Source of the DNA: Aureimonas sp. Leaf427
GTDB lineage: Bacteria > Pseudomonadota > Alphaproteobacteria > Rhizobiales > Rhizobiaceae
Reading direction: 5' to 3'
DNA length: 64,000 bases
Assembly: GCF_001425485.1 (NCBI RefSeq)
Contig: NZ_LMQW01000012.1
Span: 294,100-358,099 of the forward strand
Shown here: positions 18,468 through 27,263 of the stretch, one piece after another
Layout: each line of letters opens with the position of its first letter
How positions within the stretch are numbered: position 1 is the stretch's first letter
The notes under the pieces: generated by a model
Told to the model about the DNA's origin: nothing
The model's input: only the letters and a program-made list of their open reading frames with translations
The model's database searches: none
Program-made: the position numbers and the translations under genes

Positions 18468-18592
18468 TCCCGGCTGATCCCGGCGGCGAGATACCCGCCA
18501 TCCCCGGCGATCCGGAAGAGGCATCGCGGACCGGCAGCGGACAGAGCAAGCGCGATCAAGACGCGCGGTCGCAAATCCTGCACCTTTCACCC

Positions 18593-19459
18593 ATGGACAA
18601 GCCCCCGCCGAGTGTCGTTGCGCTGATGGTCGCATGGATCGAGGATCACCTCGACGACCCCCTGACCCTCGACAGGATCGCGGCCAAATCCGGCTACTCA
18701 CCGTTCCACTTCTCGCGCCTATTCCTGGTCGAGATGCGGCGAAGCGTGATGAGCCATGTGCGGGGACGGCGCCTCCTGCGCGCCGCCCGGCGCTTGTCCG
18801 AAGCAGACCTTTCGCTGATCGATGTCGCATTGGAATGCGGCTTCGGTTCGCAGGAGGCTTTCACTCGCGCCTTCAAGCGTCTGTTCGGCGTAACTCCGGC
18901 ACGCTTTCGGGCCGGCTTCTCCCTTGACCCTTTCGAAGGACAATTTCCGATGTCGACAGATCCGATCACCACGATGACGGTTGAACGCCTGCCCGATCTC
19001 ACCGACCTTTCCGGTTTCGTCGTCGCCGGTCCGGCGCGAGACTTCGACCACGACACGAAGTCGGACATTCCCCAGCTCTGGTCGCAACTGATCGGCACTG
19101 TGCCGTTCGAGGGTCAAGTCGAAGGCTCCGCAAGCTACGGCGTCATGACGTCCCTCAATCGCGACGAGGGGAATTTCCGCTATCTCGCCGGCGTCGAGGT
19201 CCGCCCCGGCGCAAGCCTGCCGCGAGGCTTCGGATCGGTCGCGGTACCCAGCGCCACCTATGCCGTGTTTCGGATCACGCTCGACGGAGGCCCCATCCAC
19301 CTCCAGATGAAGGCGGCCATGAAGGACATATGGTGCCGATCCCTGCCGGAATCAGGCCTGGAGATCGCCGAAACACCCGATTTCGAGCGCTATGACGGCA
19401 ATCGTCCGCTCACGGTGCCGGGCGCGACGATCGACTATTACGTGCCCGTGCGGACCTGA
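18593..19459 (+). CDS. AraC-family regulator with GyrI-like effector-binding domain
   Basis: Transcriptional regulator of 288 residues. The N-terminal AraC/XylS DNA-binding domain (about 5-108) shows LTLDRIAAKSGYSPFHFSRLF and the second helix-turn-helix IDVALECGFGSQEAFTRAFKRLFGVTPARFR. The C-terminal domain (about 125-288) has the GyrI/Rob effector-binding fold, ending ETPDFERYDG and YYVPVR, which in Rob- or BmrR-like proteins binds hydrophobic or cationic ligands. The order is the same as in E. coli Rob. It is convergent with dppF and the 3' ends overlap by 22 bp. Its target is unknown. Confidence 0.88.
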   Translation: MDKPPPSVVALMVAWIEDHLDDPLTLDRIAAKSGYSPFHFSRLFLVEMRRSVMSHVRGRRLLRAARRLSEADLSLIDVALECGFGSQEAFTRAFKRLFGVTPARFRAGFSLDPFEGQFPMSTDPITTMTVERLPDLTDLSGFVVAGPARDFDHDTKSDIPQLWSQLIGTVPFEGQVEGSASYGVMTSLNRDEGNFRYLAGVEVRPGASLPRGFGSVAVPSATYAVFRITLDGGPIHLQMKAAMKDIWCRSLPESGLEIAETPDFERYDGNRPLTVPGATIDYYVPVRT

Positions 19460-20286
19460 CCTGCCGCCTTCGCCGCCACCCGCGCCCGGATCGTTTTCGG
19501 GTCGGCCTTCGGCGTCGCGGCGAAGAGGGTGCGGGTGTAGGGGTGCCGGGGATCGGCGAAGATCGCGTCCTTGGAGCGGTGCTCGACGGCCTCGCCGAGA
19601 TACATGACCATCACGTCGTCCGCGATGAAGCGCACGACCGAGAGGTCGTGGCTGATGAAGACATAGGTGAGGCCGAGTTCGTCCTGGAGATCGGCGAGGA
19701 GGTTCAGGATCTGCGCCTGGACCGAGAGATCGAGCGCCGAGACGGGCTCGTCGAGGACGAGGATCGAGGGGTTCAGCATCAGCGCGCGGGCGATCGCGAT
19801 GCGCTGGCGCTGTCCGCCGGAGAACATATGCGGATAGCGGTTGTAGTGCTCGGGCTGGAGCCCGACCTTCACCAGCATGGCCATGGCGAGCTCCCGCCGC
19901 TCGTCGGCCGACTTGTCGGTGTTCAGCATCAACGGCTCGGTGAGGACGCTGCCGATCTTCTGGCGCGGGTTCAGCGAGCCGTAGGGGTTCTGGAAGACGA
20001 TCTGCACCTTGCGGCGGAGTTCCCGCGAGGTGCCGGTCTTGCCGATATCGACGGACTTGCCCTCGATCAGAAGTTCGCCGCTCGTCTGGGGATCGATCAG
20101 CGTCAGGATGCGCGCGAGCGTCGACTTTCCGCAGCCGCTCTCGCCGACGATGGCGAGCGTCTGGCCCTTCTCGACGGAGAAGCTGACGCCCTTCACCGCA
20201 TGGACGATCTTCGACCTGGAGAAGAGGCCGCGGCCGACGACGTAGTCCTGCCGGATGTTGCGGACCTCGAGGATCGGCGCGCTCAT
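19438..20286 (-). CDS. dppF: Dipeptide ABC transporter, ATP-binding protein DppF
   Basis: Second ATPase of the peptide importer (282 residues). Walker A GESGCGKST, Q-loop IVFQNPYGSLNPRQKIG, signature SGGQRQRIAIARALMLNP, Walker B ILVLDEPVSALDLSVQAQILNLL and the C-terminal peptide-transporter extension (HPYTRTLFAATPKADP) are present. It overlaps dppD by 4 nt (20283-20286) and is the last gene of the dppABCDF operon. The start ATG AGC GCG CCG at 20286 matches the usual N-terminus (ILEVRNIRQDYVV). Confidence 0.94.
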   Translation of the reverse strand: MSAPILEVRNIRQDYVVGRGLFSRSKIVHAVKGVSFSVEKGQTLAIVGESGCGKSTLARILTLIDPQTSGELLIEGKSVDIGKTGTSRELRRKVQIVFQNPYGSLNPRQKIGSVLTEPLMLNTDKSADERRELAMAMLVKVGLQPEHYNRYPHMFSGGQRQRIAIARALMLNPSILVLDEPVSALDLSVQAQILNLLADLQDELGLTYVFISHDLSVVRFIADDVMVMYLGEAVEHRSKDAIFADPRHPYTRTLFAATPKADPKTIRARVAAKAAGQVRTGT

Positions 20287-21131
20287 AGGGCGGCTCCCGC
20301 GGCGGCCGCTGCCATGACGTCGGAGACGGTCGGCAGGCGCGTGCCCGTCGCATTCTCCGGCAGGGCGGAGAGAAGAGCCTTCGTGTAGGGGCTGGTCGGC
20401 GCCGTGAAGAGGGTCAGCACGTCCGACTCCTCCATCTTGCGGCCCTTGTACTGGACGATGACGCGGTCGGCGGTCTCGGCGACGACGCCCATGTCGTGGG
20501 TGATCATGATGAGCGCCATGCCCTTGTCCGCCTGCAGCTTCATCAGGAGATCGAGGATCTGCTTCTGGATCGTCACGTCGAGCGCCGTCGTCGGCTCGTC
20601 CGCGATGAGGAGCTTGGGATTGCAGGCGATGGCGATGGCGATCATCACGCGCTGGCACTGGCCGCCCGACATCTGGTGCGGATAGCTCGACAGGCGCTCG
20701 GCGGGATCGGGAATGCCGACCGCCGTCATCAGCTCGACCGCCCGCGCGCGACGCTCGCGCCGGCCAAGATTCAGATGCTCCTTCAGCACCTCTTCCAGCT
20801 GGTAGCCGACGGTGAAGCAGGGATTGAGGCTCGCCGTCGGCTCCTGGAAGATCATGGAAATGTCCCGCCCGATCAGCGCCCGGCGCTCGGTGGGCGAGAG
20901 CTTCTGCATGTCCTGCCCGTCGAAGAGCATGGCGTCGGCTGAAACGGTCGCCGTCGCCGGCAGAAGGCCCATCACGGCCAGCATGCCGACGGATTTGCCC
21001 GAGCCGGATTCGCCGACGATCGACAGGACCTCGCCGACATCGACGGAATAGTCGATCCCGTCCACGGCCTTGAAGGAGCCGGTGGAGGTAGCGAAGGAAA
21101 CGGAGAGATTGCGGACAGCGAGGAGGGGCAT
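20283..21131 (-). CDS. dppD: Dipeptide ABC transporter, ATP-binding protein DppD
   Basis: First ATPase of the peptide importer (282 residues). Walker [31 protein letters not shown], signature [19 protein letters not shown] (the variant usual for DppD), Walker [24 protein letters not shown], and the C-terminal oligopeptide/dipeptide domain with [14 protein letters not shown]. In the known families DppD and DppF bind ATP as a heterodimer on the DppBC permease. It lies just 3 bp after the inserted ORF at 21135-21734. Confidence 0.94.
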   Translation of the reverse strand: MPLLAVRNLSVSFATSTGSFKAVDGIDYSVDVGEVLSIVGESGSGKSVGMLAVMGLLPATATVSADAMLFDGQDMQKLSPTERRALIGRDISMIFQEPTASLNPCFTVGYQLEEVLKEHLNLGRRERRARAVELMTAVGIPDPAERLSSYPHQMSGGQCQRVMIAIAIACNPKLLIADEPTTALDVTIQKQILDLLMKLQADKGMALIMITHDMGVVAETADRVIVQYKGRKMEESDVLTLFTAPTSPYTKALLSALPENATGTRLPTVSDVMAAAAAGAAL

Positions 21132-21134
21132 CGT

Positions 21135-21734
21135 CTAGAAAATCTCCCGATCTTGGCGTATGTTTGAGGTCGAAATTTCAGGAGACGATCCATGAACGGC
21201 CCGATCAAGCCCCTCGTCTGAAGGACCTCTCCCGCGTTCGGGAACCGTCAGACCCCAGCCCGAGATGCAGTGTTCGAGAGCAGCGAGCGCCGCCTCTCCG
21301 GACCGTCGTTGCGTGTTGAGAAGCGCGATAAGGTTCTGCGCGTAGCGCTTTCGAGCATCGGGCGGCTGCCTTGAATAACCTTCGTGCTCGATATGATCGA
21401 TCATGAGGTTCGACTGCTCGGCTAAGCGATAGTATCGCACCACGGGATGGATAGCCTCCTGGGGCAAGACCGTCAGATCGGACTTCAGTGCCGCGAAGAC
21501 GAAGTCCGTCCGATCGGACGGGCCGAACGGCCATTCGTCCGCCACGAGGTAGGACGCCTGATGAGGTTCCGTCTGTTCTTCGACGGCGCCGAGGCCCGCC
21601 GAAATCTCTGCATGCAAAGCGAAGACCATATCCACCTGCCGGTCCTGTCGGCGTTTGAGATCGAGAATCCGCTCGAGGCCCTTGCCGAGCAGGATACCGA
21701 TCACGACGCCGACGAGACCGATCAAGGCCTGCAT
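21135..21734 (-). CDS. Hypothetical membrane-anchored protein inserted in the dpp operon
   Basis: I do not recognise this 199-residue protein. It begins with one membrane segment (LIGLVGVVIGILLGKGLERI, about 3-22) followed by a basic stretch LKRRQDRQ and a soluble, probably helical domain (about 30-180), with Glu/His/Arg-rich helices. The topology suggests a single N-terminal anchor with a cytoplasmic body. It lies 4 bp after dppC and 3 bp before dppD, so it is embedded in the operon with GGAG before its ATG. Its base composition looks less GC-rich than its neighbours. Peptide importers do not normally carry such a subunit; a recent insertion is likely, and a role with the transporter is only possible. 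Confidence 0.65.
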   Translation of the reverse strand: MQALIGLVGVVIGILLGKGLERILDLKRRQDRQVDMVFALHAEISAGLGAVEEQTEPHQASYLVADEWPFGPSDRTDFVFAALKSDLTVLPQEAIHPVVRYYRLAEQSNLMIDHIEHEGYSRQPPDARKRYAQNLIALLNTQRRSGEAALAALEHCISGWGLTVPERGRGPSDEGLDRAVHGSSPEISTSNIRQDREIF

Positions 21735-21738
21735 CGTC

Positions 21739-22680
21739 TCAGCTCCGCTTCAGCTTCGGATCGAGCGCGTCGCGCAGGCCGTCGCCGACGAGGTTGATGG
21801 CCAGAACCGTGATGAGGATGGCAAGGCCGGGAAAGGTCACGACCCACCAGGCGCGCAGCACGAACTCGCGGGCCTCGGCCAGCATCGTGCCCCATTCGGC
21901 CGTCGGCGGCTGGGCGCCCATGCCGAGGAAGCCGAGGGCGGCGGCCTCCAGGATGGCGTTGGAGAAGGAGAGCGTGCCCTGGACGATTAGCGGTCCGAGG
22001 CAGTTCGGCACGATGGTCGAGACCATCAGCCGGATCGGTCCGGCGCCGACGACGCGGGCGGCGACGACATATTCCCGGTTCTTCTCCGCCAGAACCGCCG
22101 CGCGCGTCAGGCGCACGAAATGGGGCTGGAGCACGAGGGCGATGGCGATCATCGCATTGCCGAGACCGGGGCCGAGGATCGCGACGAGGACGAGCGCCAG
22201 GAGCAGCGAGGGGAAGGCGAGGATCACGTCCATGACGCGCATGATCAGCGTATCCAGCCAGCCGCCGACATAGCCGGCGAGGAGGCCGAGCACGATGCCG
22301 GTGGAGACCGCGATCGAGACGACGATCACGCCGACGAAGAGCGAGAAGCGCGAGCCGTAGATGAGGCGCGAGAGAAGATCGCGCCCGACGGCGTCGGTGC
22401 CGAGGATATAGGTCCAGTTGCCGCCGGCCTGCCAGACGGGCGGCACGAGCAGCGCGGAGCGATCCTGGATCGCGGGATCGTGGGGCGCCAGGACCGGGGC
22501 GAAGATCGCGATGAGGACGATCGCCGCGAAGACGACGAGGCCGATCACCGCGCCCTTGTTGACCGAGAAGTAGAACCAGAACTCCTTCAGCTGGCGGCGG
22601 CGGATGTTCGGCTCGGGAATGCGGGAGGGAATGTCGGTGCCGATGCCCTCGGCGGCCTTGCCGGCGTCGATCTGGCTCAT
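21739..22680 (-). CDS. dppC: Dipeptide ABC transporter, permease DppC
   Basis: Inner-membrane permease (313 residues) with an N-terminal soluble tail, the OppC-type N-terminal helix (FWFYFSVNKGAVIGLVVFAAIVL), GTDAVGRDLLSRLIYGSRFSL, and the permease loop EYVVAARVVGAGPIRLMVSTIVPNCLGPL. It overlaps dppB by 4 nt. The C-terminus ends LDPKLKRS, typical for the subunit. Confidence 0.94.
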   Translation of the reverse strand: MSQIDAGKAAEGIGTDIPSRIPEPNIRRRQLKEFWFYFSVNKGAVIGLVVFAAIVLIAIFAPVLAPHDPAIQDRSALLVPPVWQAGGNWTYILGTDAVGRDLLSRLIYGSRFSLFVGVIVVSIAVSTGIVLGLLAGYVGGWLDTLIMRVMDVILAFPSLLLALVLVAILGPGLGNAMIAIALVLQPHFVRLTRAAVLAEKNREYVVAARVVGAGPIRLMVSTIVPNCLGPLIVQGTLSFSNAILEAAALGFLGMGAQPPTAEWGTMLAEAREFVLRAWWVVTFPGLAILITVLAINLVGDGLRDALDPKLKRS

Positions 22681-23684
22681 TTGACGCGCACCCGCGGATT
22701 GATGGCGCCGTACATGAGATCGACGGCAAGGTTCACGGCCATGACGATGACCGCGATCATGAGAAGCCCGCCCTGGACGACCGGATAGTCGCGCTTGAAG
22801 ACGGATTCGACCATCCACTTGCCGATGCCCGGCCAGGAGAAGATCGTCTCGGTGAGGATGGCGCCGGCCAGCAGCGTGCCGATCTGGAGACCGATCGTGG
22901 TGACGACCGGGATCAGCGCGTTGCGCAACGCATGGACGGCGACGACGCGGAAGCGCGACAGGCCCTTGGCCCGGGCGGTGCGCACGTAGTCTTCGCCGAG
23001 CACTTCCAGCATGGCCGAGCGCGTCTGGCGCGCGATGACGGCGAGCGGGATCGTGCCGAGCACGATGGCGGGCAGGATGAGGTGGCTCAGCGCGGAGGAG
23101 AAGGCGCCCTTCGCACCCGACAGGAGGCTGTCGATCAGCATGAAGCCCGTGACGGGCGGGAAGAAGTAGAGGAGCGAGATGCGCCCCGAGACCGGTGTCC
23201 AGCCGAGATAGCCGGAGAAGAAGATGATGAGGAGAAGGCCCCACCAGAAGATCGGCATGGAATAGCCGACGAGCGCGGTGCCCATGATGGTCTGGTCGAG
23301 CCAGGTGCCGCGCTTCACCGCGGCGAAGACGCCGGCGGGAATGCCGATGACGACGGCGAGGATGATGGCGACGAGCGAGAGCTCGAGCGTGGCCGGGAAG
23401 AGCACCCCGAACTCCGAGAGAACCGGCTGCTTGGTCACGATCGACTGGCCGAGATCGCCCTGGAGAAGATGCGTCAGGAAGATCCAGTACTGCTCGTACA
23501 GAGGCTTGTCGAAGCCGAAGGAGACGCGCAGCGCCTCGTAGCGCTCCGGGCTGAGGCCGCGCTCGCCGGCGAGCGCGATGATCGGATCGCCCGGCAGCAT
23601 GCGGATGAAGAAGAACGAGATGAGCGTGACGCCGAAGAAGGTCGGTATCAGGAGCCCGATCCGTTTCAGGATAAAACTGAGCAT
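22677..23684 (-). CDS. dppB: Dipeptide ABC transporter, permease DppB
   Basis: Inner-membrane permease (335 residues). The N-terminal helix MLSFILKRIGLLIPTFFGVT is followed by FFFIRMLPGDPI, the membrane core, and the permease loop VLGEDYVRTARAKGLSRFRVVAVHALRNALIPVVT that contacts the ATPases. It overlaps dppC by 4 nt and is separated from dppA by a large hairpin. Confidence 0.95.
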   Translation of the reverse strand: MLSFILKRIGLLIPTFFGVTLISFFFIRMLPGDPIIALAGERGLSPERYEALRVSFGFDKPLYEQYWIFLTHLLQGDLGQSIVTKQPVLSEFGVLFPATLELSLVAIILAVVIGIPAGVFAAVKRGTWLDQTIMGTALVGYSMPIFWWGLLLIIFFSGYLGWTPVSGRISLLYFFPPVTGFMLIDSLLSGAKGAFSSALSHLILPAIVLGTIPLAVIARQTRSAMLEVLGEDYVRTARAKGLSRFRVVAVHALRNALIPVVTTIGLQIGTLLAGAILTETIFSWPGIGKWMVESVFKRDYPVVQGGLLMIAVIVMAVNLAVDLMYGAINPRVRVK

Positions 23685-23717
23685 AAGGGGCCCTTACAGG
23701 ATGGGGCAGCCGAAACG

Positions 23718-23763
23718 CAACGGGCGCCGCGGGACGTTTCGACACGTCCCGCGGCGCCCGTTG
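23718..23763. terminator. Perfect 20-bp hairpin between dppA and dppB
   Basis: Arms 23718-23737 and 23744-23763 are exact reverse complements with a 6-nt loop TTCGAC. There is no U tract. In peptide and sugar operons such intercistronic hairpins protect the 3' end of the binding-protein mRNA and lower permease expression; partial termination is also possible. Confidence 0.75.
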
Positions 23764-23775
23764 CTCAAAGGCGGA

Positions 23776-25371
23776 TCACTCGGAGATGTCGACGCCGTCG
23801 AAGCGGTGCGAGCCGAGCGGGTCCATCTCGTAGCCGGAGATCTTCTTCGACATGGGCAGAACGACCAGGGAATGGGCGATGGTCGCCCAGGGCGCGTCCT
23901 TCTTGAAGACGAGCTGCGCCTGTTCGTAGAGCTTGGCGCGCTCGCCCTGGTCGGGCGTCGCGGACGCCTTCTTGATCAGGTCGTCGAACTCCTTGTTGCA
24001 CCAGGCGGCCTTGTTGCCGGAGCCGACGCCGTTGCAGCCGAGAAGCGGCGTGACGAAGTTGTCGGGATCGCCGTTGTCGCCGGTCCAGCCGGCCATGACC
24101 GCGCCGTCGTGCTTGGGATCGCCGGCGAGCTTCAGGTACTGGGTCCAGTCGTAGCTCACCACCTCGGCGGTGACGCCGACCTTGGCGAGATCGGCCTGGA
24201 TCAGCTCGGCCATGCGGCGGCCGTTCGGGTTGTAGGGACGGGCCACGGGCATGGCCCAGAGCTTCATCGAGAGATCCTTGACGCCGGCCGCTTCCAGCGC
24301 GGCCTTCGCGGCGTCGGGATCGTACTTGTCGTCCTCGACGGCGTCGTTGTAGCCCCAGAGCGTCGGCGGGATCGGGTTCTTGGCGATCTGCCCGATGCCG
24401 GGATAGACGGCGTCGATGATCGCCTGCTTGTTGATCGCCATGTTCATGGCGCGGCGAACCTCGGGCTTGTCGAAGGGCGCCTGCGTGGAGTTCCAGGCGA
24501 TGTAGCCGATGTTGAGGCCCGGCTGCTCCATCACGTTGAGCGTCGCGTCCTCCTTGAGGGCCGGCACGTCGGCGGGGTTCGGATAGGCGGCCATCTGGCA
24601 CTCGCCCGCCTTCAGGCGCTGGATGCGCACGGAAGCGTCCGGCGTGATGGCGAAGACGAGATCGTCGATCGACTGCTTGCCGCCCCAGTAGTCGGGATGC
24701 GCCTTGTAGCGGATGACGGCATCCTGCTGATAGGCGACGAAGGAGAAGGGACCGGTGCCGAGGGGGACCTGGTTCAGCTTCTCGGGCGTGCCGTCCGCGA
24801 TCAGCTTGTCGGCATATTCCTTCGACATGACCGAGGCGAAGTCCATGGCGAGCGTCGCCAGCATCGGCGCGTTCGGCTGGTTCAGCGTCAGCTTCACCGT
24901 CAGATCGTCGACCTTCTCGAAGGACTTGACGAGCTTGGGCATGTCCATGTCGCTGTAGTAGCCGTAGGTGTTGTCACCGGCATAGGCAGCGAACGGGTTC
25001 TCCTTGTTCGACTGGCGGTCGAAGGTGAAGATCACGTCGTCGGCGTTGAAGTCGCGGGTCGGCGTGAAGAAGTCGGTCGTCTGGAACTTGACGCCCGGAC
25101 GCAGCTTGAACGTGTAGACGAGGCCGTCGTCCGAGACGGTCCAGCTCTCGGCAAGACCGGGAACGACTTCCGTCGTGCCCTTCTTGAACTCGGTCAGGCG
25201 GTTGTAGGTCGTCTTCGAGGAGGCGTCGAAGGTCGTGCCGGCCGTGTAGAGGCCGGGATCGAAGCCTTCCGGCGAACCTTCGGAGCAATAGACCAGCGTC
25301 TTGGCGGATGCCGCACTGCCAAGGGTCAGGGCCAGGGCCGTCGCCGCCAGAAACGTCGAAACTCGCATCAT
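23776..25371 (-). CDS. dppA: Dipeptide ABC transporter, periplasmic binding protein DppA
   Basis: Periplasmic peptide-binding protein (531 residues), SBP family 5. The signal peptide is MMRVSTFLAATALALTLGSAASA. The mature sequence begins KTLVYCSEGSPEGFDPGLYTAGTTFDA, the classical DppA N-terminus, with later blocks RPGVKFQTTDFF, FNADDVIFTFDRQ and NIGYIAWNSTQAPFDKPEVRRA. The start at 25371 follows GGAGAGA; longer in-frame starts lack a signal-like beginning. It leads the dppABCDF operon, and the hairpin after it likely raises its level over the permease. Confidence 0.94.
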   Translation of the reverse strand: MMRVSTFLAATALALTLGSAASAKTLVYCSEGSPEGFDPGLYTAGTTFDASSKTTYNRLTEFKKGTTEVVPGLAESWTVSDDGLVYTFKLRPGVKFQTTDFFTPTRDFNADDVIFTFDRQSNKENPFAAYAGDNTYGYYSDMDMPKLVKSFEKVDDLTVKLTLNQPNAPMLATLAMDFASVMSKEYADKLIADGTPEKLNQVPLGTGPFSFVAYQQDAVIRYKAHPDYWGGKQSIDDLVFAITPDASVRIQRLKAGECQMAAYPNPADVPALKEDATLNVMEQPGLNIGYIAWNSTQAPFDKPEVRRAMNMAINKQAIIDAVYPGIGQIAKNPIPPTLWGYNDAVEDDKYDPDAAKAALEAAGVKDLSMKLWAMPVARPYNPNGRRMAELIQADLAKVGVTAEVVSYDWTQYLKLAGDPKHDGAVMAGWTGDNGDPDNFVTPLLGCNGVGSGNKAAWCNKEFDDLIKKASATPDQGERAKLYEQAQLVFKKDAPWATIAHSLVVLPMSKKISGYEMDPLGSHRFDGVDISE

Positions 25372-25533
25372 TCCAGTTCTCTCCGAGAGACGGGACCCTC
25401 CCGCCGAAGGCCGCATCCGATAACGTTCTGGAATGCCATGCAAGCTATTTTTTGATCAATTCACCGACCTGCCCTTTCGCACTGCAACCGATCATCCGGC
25501 CAAAGCGCGTCCTGACGCTAAGTCAGAATTACA

Positions 25534-26730
25534 TTAGCTCTCGAACACGATCTTCGGCCCCTCGCCTCGAGCGGTCGCCGCATCGGCGATGCTCTCCAGC
25601 GCCCGTTCGGCGATGCGCCGAAAGATGCCGGCATGGACGCCGTCCGGCTCTGCCGCGACGACGGGACGGCCGGCATCGGACGTCTCGCGGATCGTCATGT
25701 GAAGCGGCACCTCGCCGAGGAAGGGCACGCCCAGCCTCTCGGCCTCCGCCCGCGCGCCGCCATGGCCGAAGATGTCGGACCGCGTCCCGCATTCGGGGCA
25801 GAGGAAGTAGCTCATGTTCTCGACGATGCCGAGCACGGGGACCTCGACCTTGCGGAACATGGCGAGCCCCTTGCGCGCGTCGAGCAGCGCCAGATCCTGC
25901 GGCGTCGAGACGATGACGGCGCCGGCGAGCGGCACCTGCTGGGCCATGGTCAGCTGCGCGTCGCCCGTGCCGGGCGGCATGTCGACGACGAGGACGTCGA
26001 GCTTGCCCCACTCGACCTCGCGCAGCATCTGCGTCAGCGCCGACATGACCATCGGCCCGCGCCAGATCATCGGCGTCTCCTCCTCCACGAGAAAGCCCAT
26101 GGACATGGCCTTCAGGCCGAAGGCCTCCAGCGGCACCATGGTGCGGCCGTTCACCGTTTCGGGCCGGCCCTTCAGGCCGAGGAGGCGGGGCACGGAGGGA
26201 CCGTAGATATCGGCATCGAGCAGCCCGACCTTCAGGCCGAGCGCCTGGAGACCGAGCGCGAAGTTCACCGCCGTCGTCGACTTGCCGACGCCGCCCTTGC
26301 CGGAGGCGACCGCGACGATCTTGTCGATGCCGGGCACGCCGGGCCTGCCGCTGCCGGCGCGGGGCCCCGGCGCTGCCGGCGCGGCCGGGCGGGCGGGATG
26401 ATGATGCGGATGGGGATGGGCGTGCGAATGCGCAGCGGGGGCCGGCCGCGGGGCGGGACGCTGGGGAGCCGACCCCGCCGCGCGCTCCGCCGTCAGCGCC
26501 ACCATGGCGGCGGTGATGCCGGGCACGCCCGCCACGCGGCGCTCGACCTCCTTGCGGAACGGTTCGAAGCGCTCGGCCGCCTCGGCCGGCACGGTCAGCG
26601 AGAAGAAGGCCTTCCCGTCCGCGATGAAGATGTCCGAGACCAGCCCGCGCGCGACCACGTCGCCCGCGCCATCCGGCGCCGGCATTTCGCGCAGCAGGGC
26701 CAGGATCGCGTTTTTCGCAGCGTCGCTCAT
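25534..26730 (-). CDS. mrp: Iron-sulfur cluster carrier protein Mrp/ApbC
   Basis: P-loop ATPase (398 residues) of the ParA/MinD-like Mrp group that carries Fe-S clusters to apoproteins in the cytoplasm. The N-terminal MIP18/DUF59 domain (about 1-85) is followed by a Pro/His-rich linker (HSHAHPHPHHHP, about 99-110), then the ATPase domain with deviant Walker A ASGKGGVGKSTTAVNFA, DADIYGPSVPRLLG, DMPPGTGDAQLTMAQ and the cluster-binding CPECG (CxxC). The start at 26730 gives the usual N-terminus (MSDAAKNAILALL). The His-rich linker is an unusual elaboration and may bind metal. Nearby genes are unrelated. Confidence 0.94.
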   Translation of the reverse strand: MSDAAKNAILALLREMPAPDGAGDVVARGLVSDIFIADGKAFFSLTVPAEAAERFEPFRKEVERRVAGVPGITAAMVALTAERAAGSAPQRPAPRPAPAAHSHAHPHPHHHPARPAAPAAPGPRAGSGRPGVPGIDKIVAVASGKGGVGKSTTAVNFALGLQALGLKVGLLDADIYGPSVPRLLGLKGRPETVNGRTMVPLEAFGLKAMSMGFLVEEETPMIWRGPMVMSALTQMLREVEWGKLDVLVVDMPPGTGDAQLTMAQQVPLAGAVIVSTPQDLALLDARKGLAMFRKVEVPVLGIVENMSYFLCPECGTRSDIFGHGGARAEAERLGVPFLGEVPLHMTIRETSDAGRPVVAAEPDGVHAGIFRRIAERALESIADAATARGEGPKIVFES

Positions 26731-26825
26731 GTCGGTCTCTCCTGCCGGCCGGTGGATCGGGTGCCGCCCGGCGCGAGGGATAGCCCCGTCGCGACCCTCG
26801 CGCAAATCGGCGGCAGCCTTGCCCG

Positions 26826-27185
26826 TCAGAGCTTGGGTTTCAATCCGTCGGAGCCCTCGGGGCAAGTCGCGCGAAACCGGCGGCCCGACGCGTCCTGCCA
26901 GATGCAGGAGCCGGGATTGGCAGCGGCCGCGCCGACGAGACGGGAGTCCGGGCCGACGGCGGGATCGGCAAGGCGCCCTTCCGTGAAGGGGCGCACCGGC
27001 GCGCCGGTGATGCCGAAGACCGCGCCGAAGACCGGCGGAAGATTGTCCCGGCTGGCGCAGCCCGCCATCGCGACCATCGCCAAGCCCGCGAGGCCCAGGC
27101 CGAGGGCCCGCCCCGGTCCACCCGTCCGCTCGCAGCTTTCGCGCCTCCCGAGGAGGACGATCTCGGAACGGCTTTTCTCGGGCAT
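26826..27185 (-). CDS. Putative small lipoprotein
   Basis: Hypothetical protein of 119 residues. A basic N-terminus (about 1-28) precedes a hydrophobic stretch and a lipobox-like VAMAGC with Cys at 43; the mature part (ASRDNLPPVFGAVFG...) has two further Cys (SCIWQ and ATCPEG), possibly a disulfide. The long basic N-region is unusual for a lipoprotein signal, and the actual start may lie further in although no better in-frame ATG is obvious. GAGGG lies before the chosen ATG. The C-terminal segment GSCIWQDASGRRFRATCP resembles the last part of the next gene (GDCIYRDQRTGERYVAACP), so both may share a small cysteine-pair motif. Confidence 0.6.
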   Translation of the reverse strand: MPEKSRSEIVLLGRRESCERTGGPGRALGLGLAGLAMVAMAGCASRDNLPPVFGAVFGITGAPVRPFTEGRLADPAVGPDSRLVGAAAANPGSCIWQDASGRRFRATCPEGSDGLKPKL

Positions 27186-27204
27186 GTCGTTTTTCCCTCG
27201 GCCA

Positions 27205-27235
27205 CAAAAAAGGCACCGCCCTTCGGCGATGCCTC
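27205..27235 (-). terminator. Rho-independent terminator after the glycine-zipper lipoprotein
   Basis: On the minus strand AGGCATCGCC and GGCGGTGCCT (one G-U) close a GAAG loop, followed by TTTTTTG at 27211-27205. It ends the transcript of the gene at 27264-27545. Confidence 0.85.
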
Positions 27236-27263
27236 TTTCGTCATAAGATTGGAAGCAAGAAGC

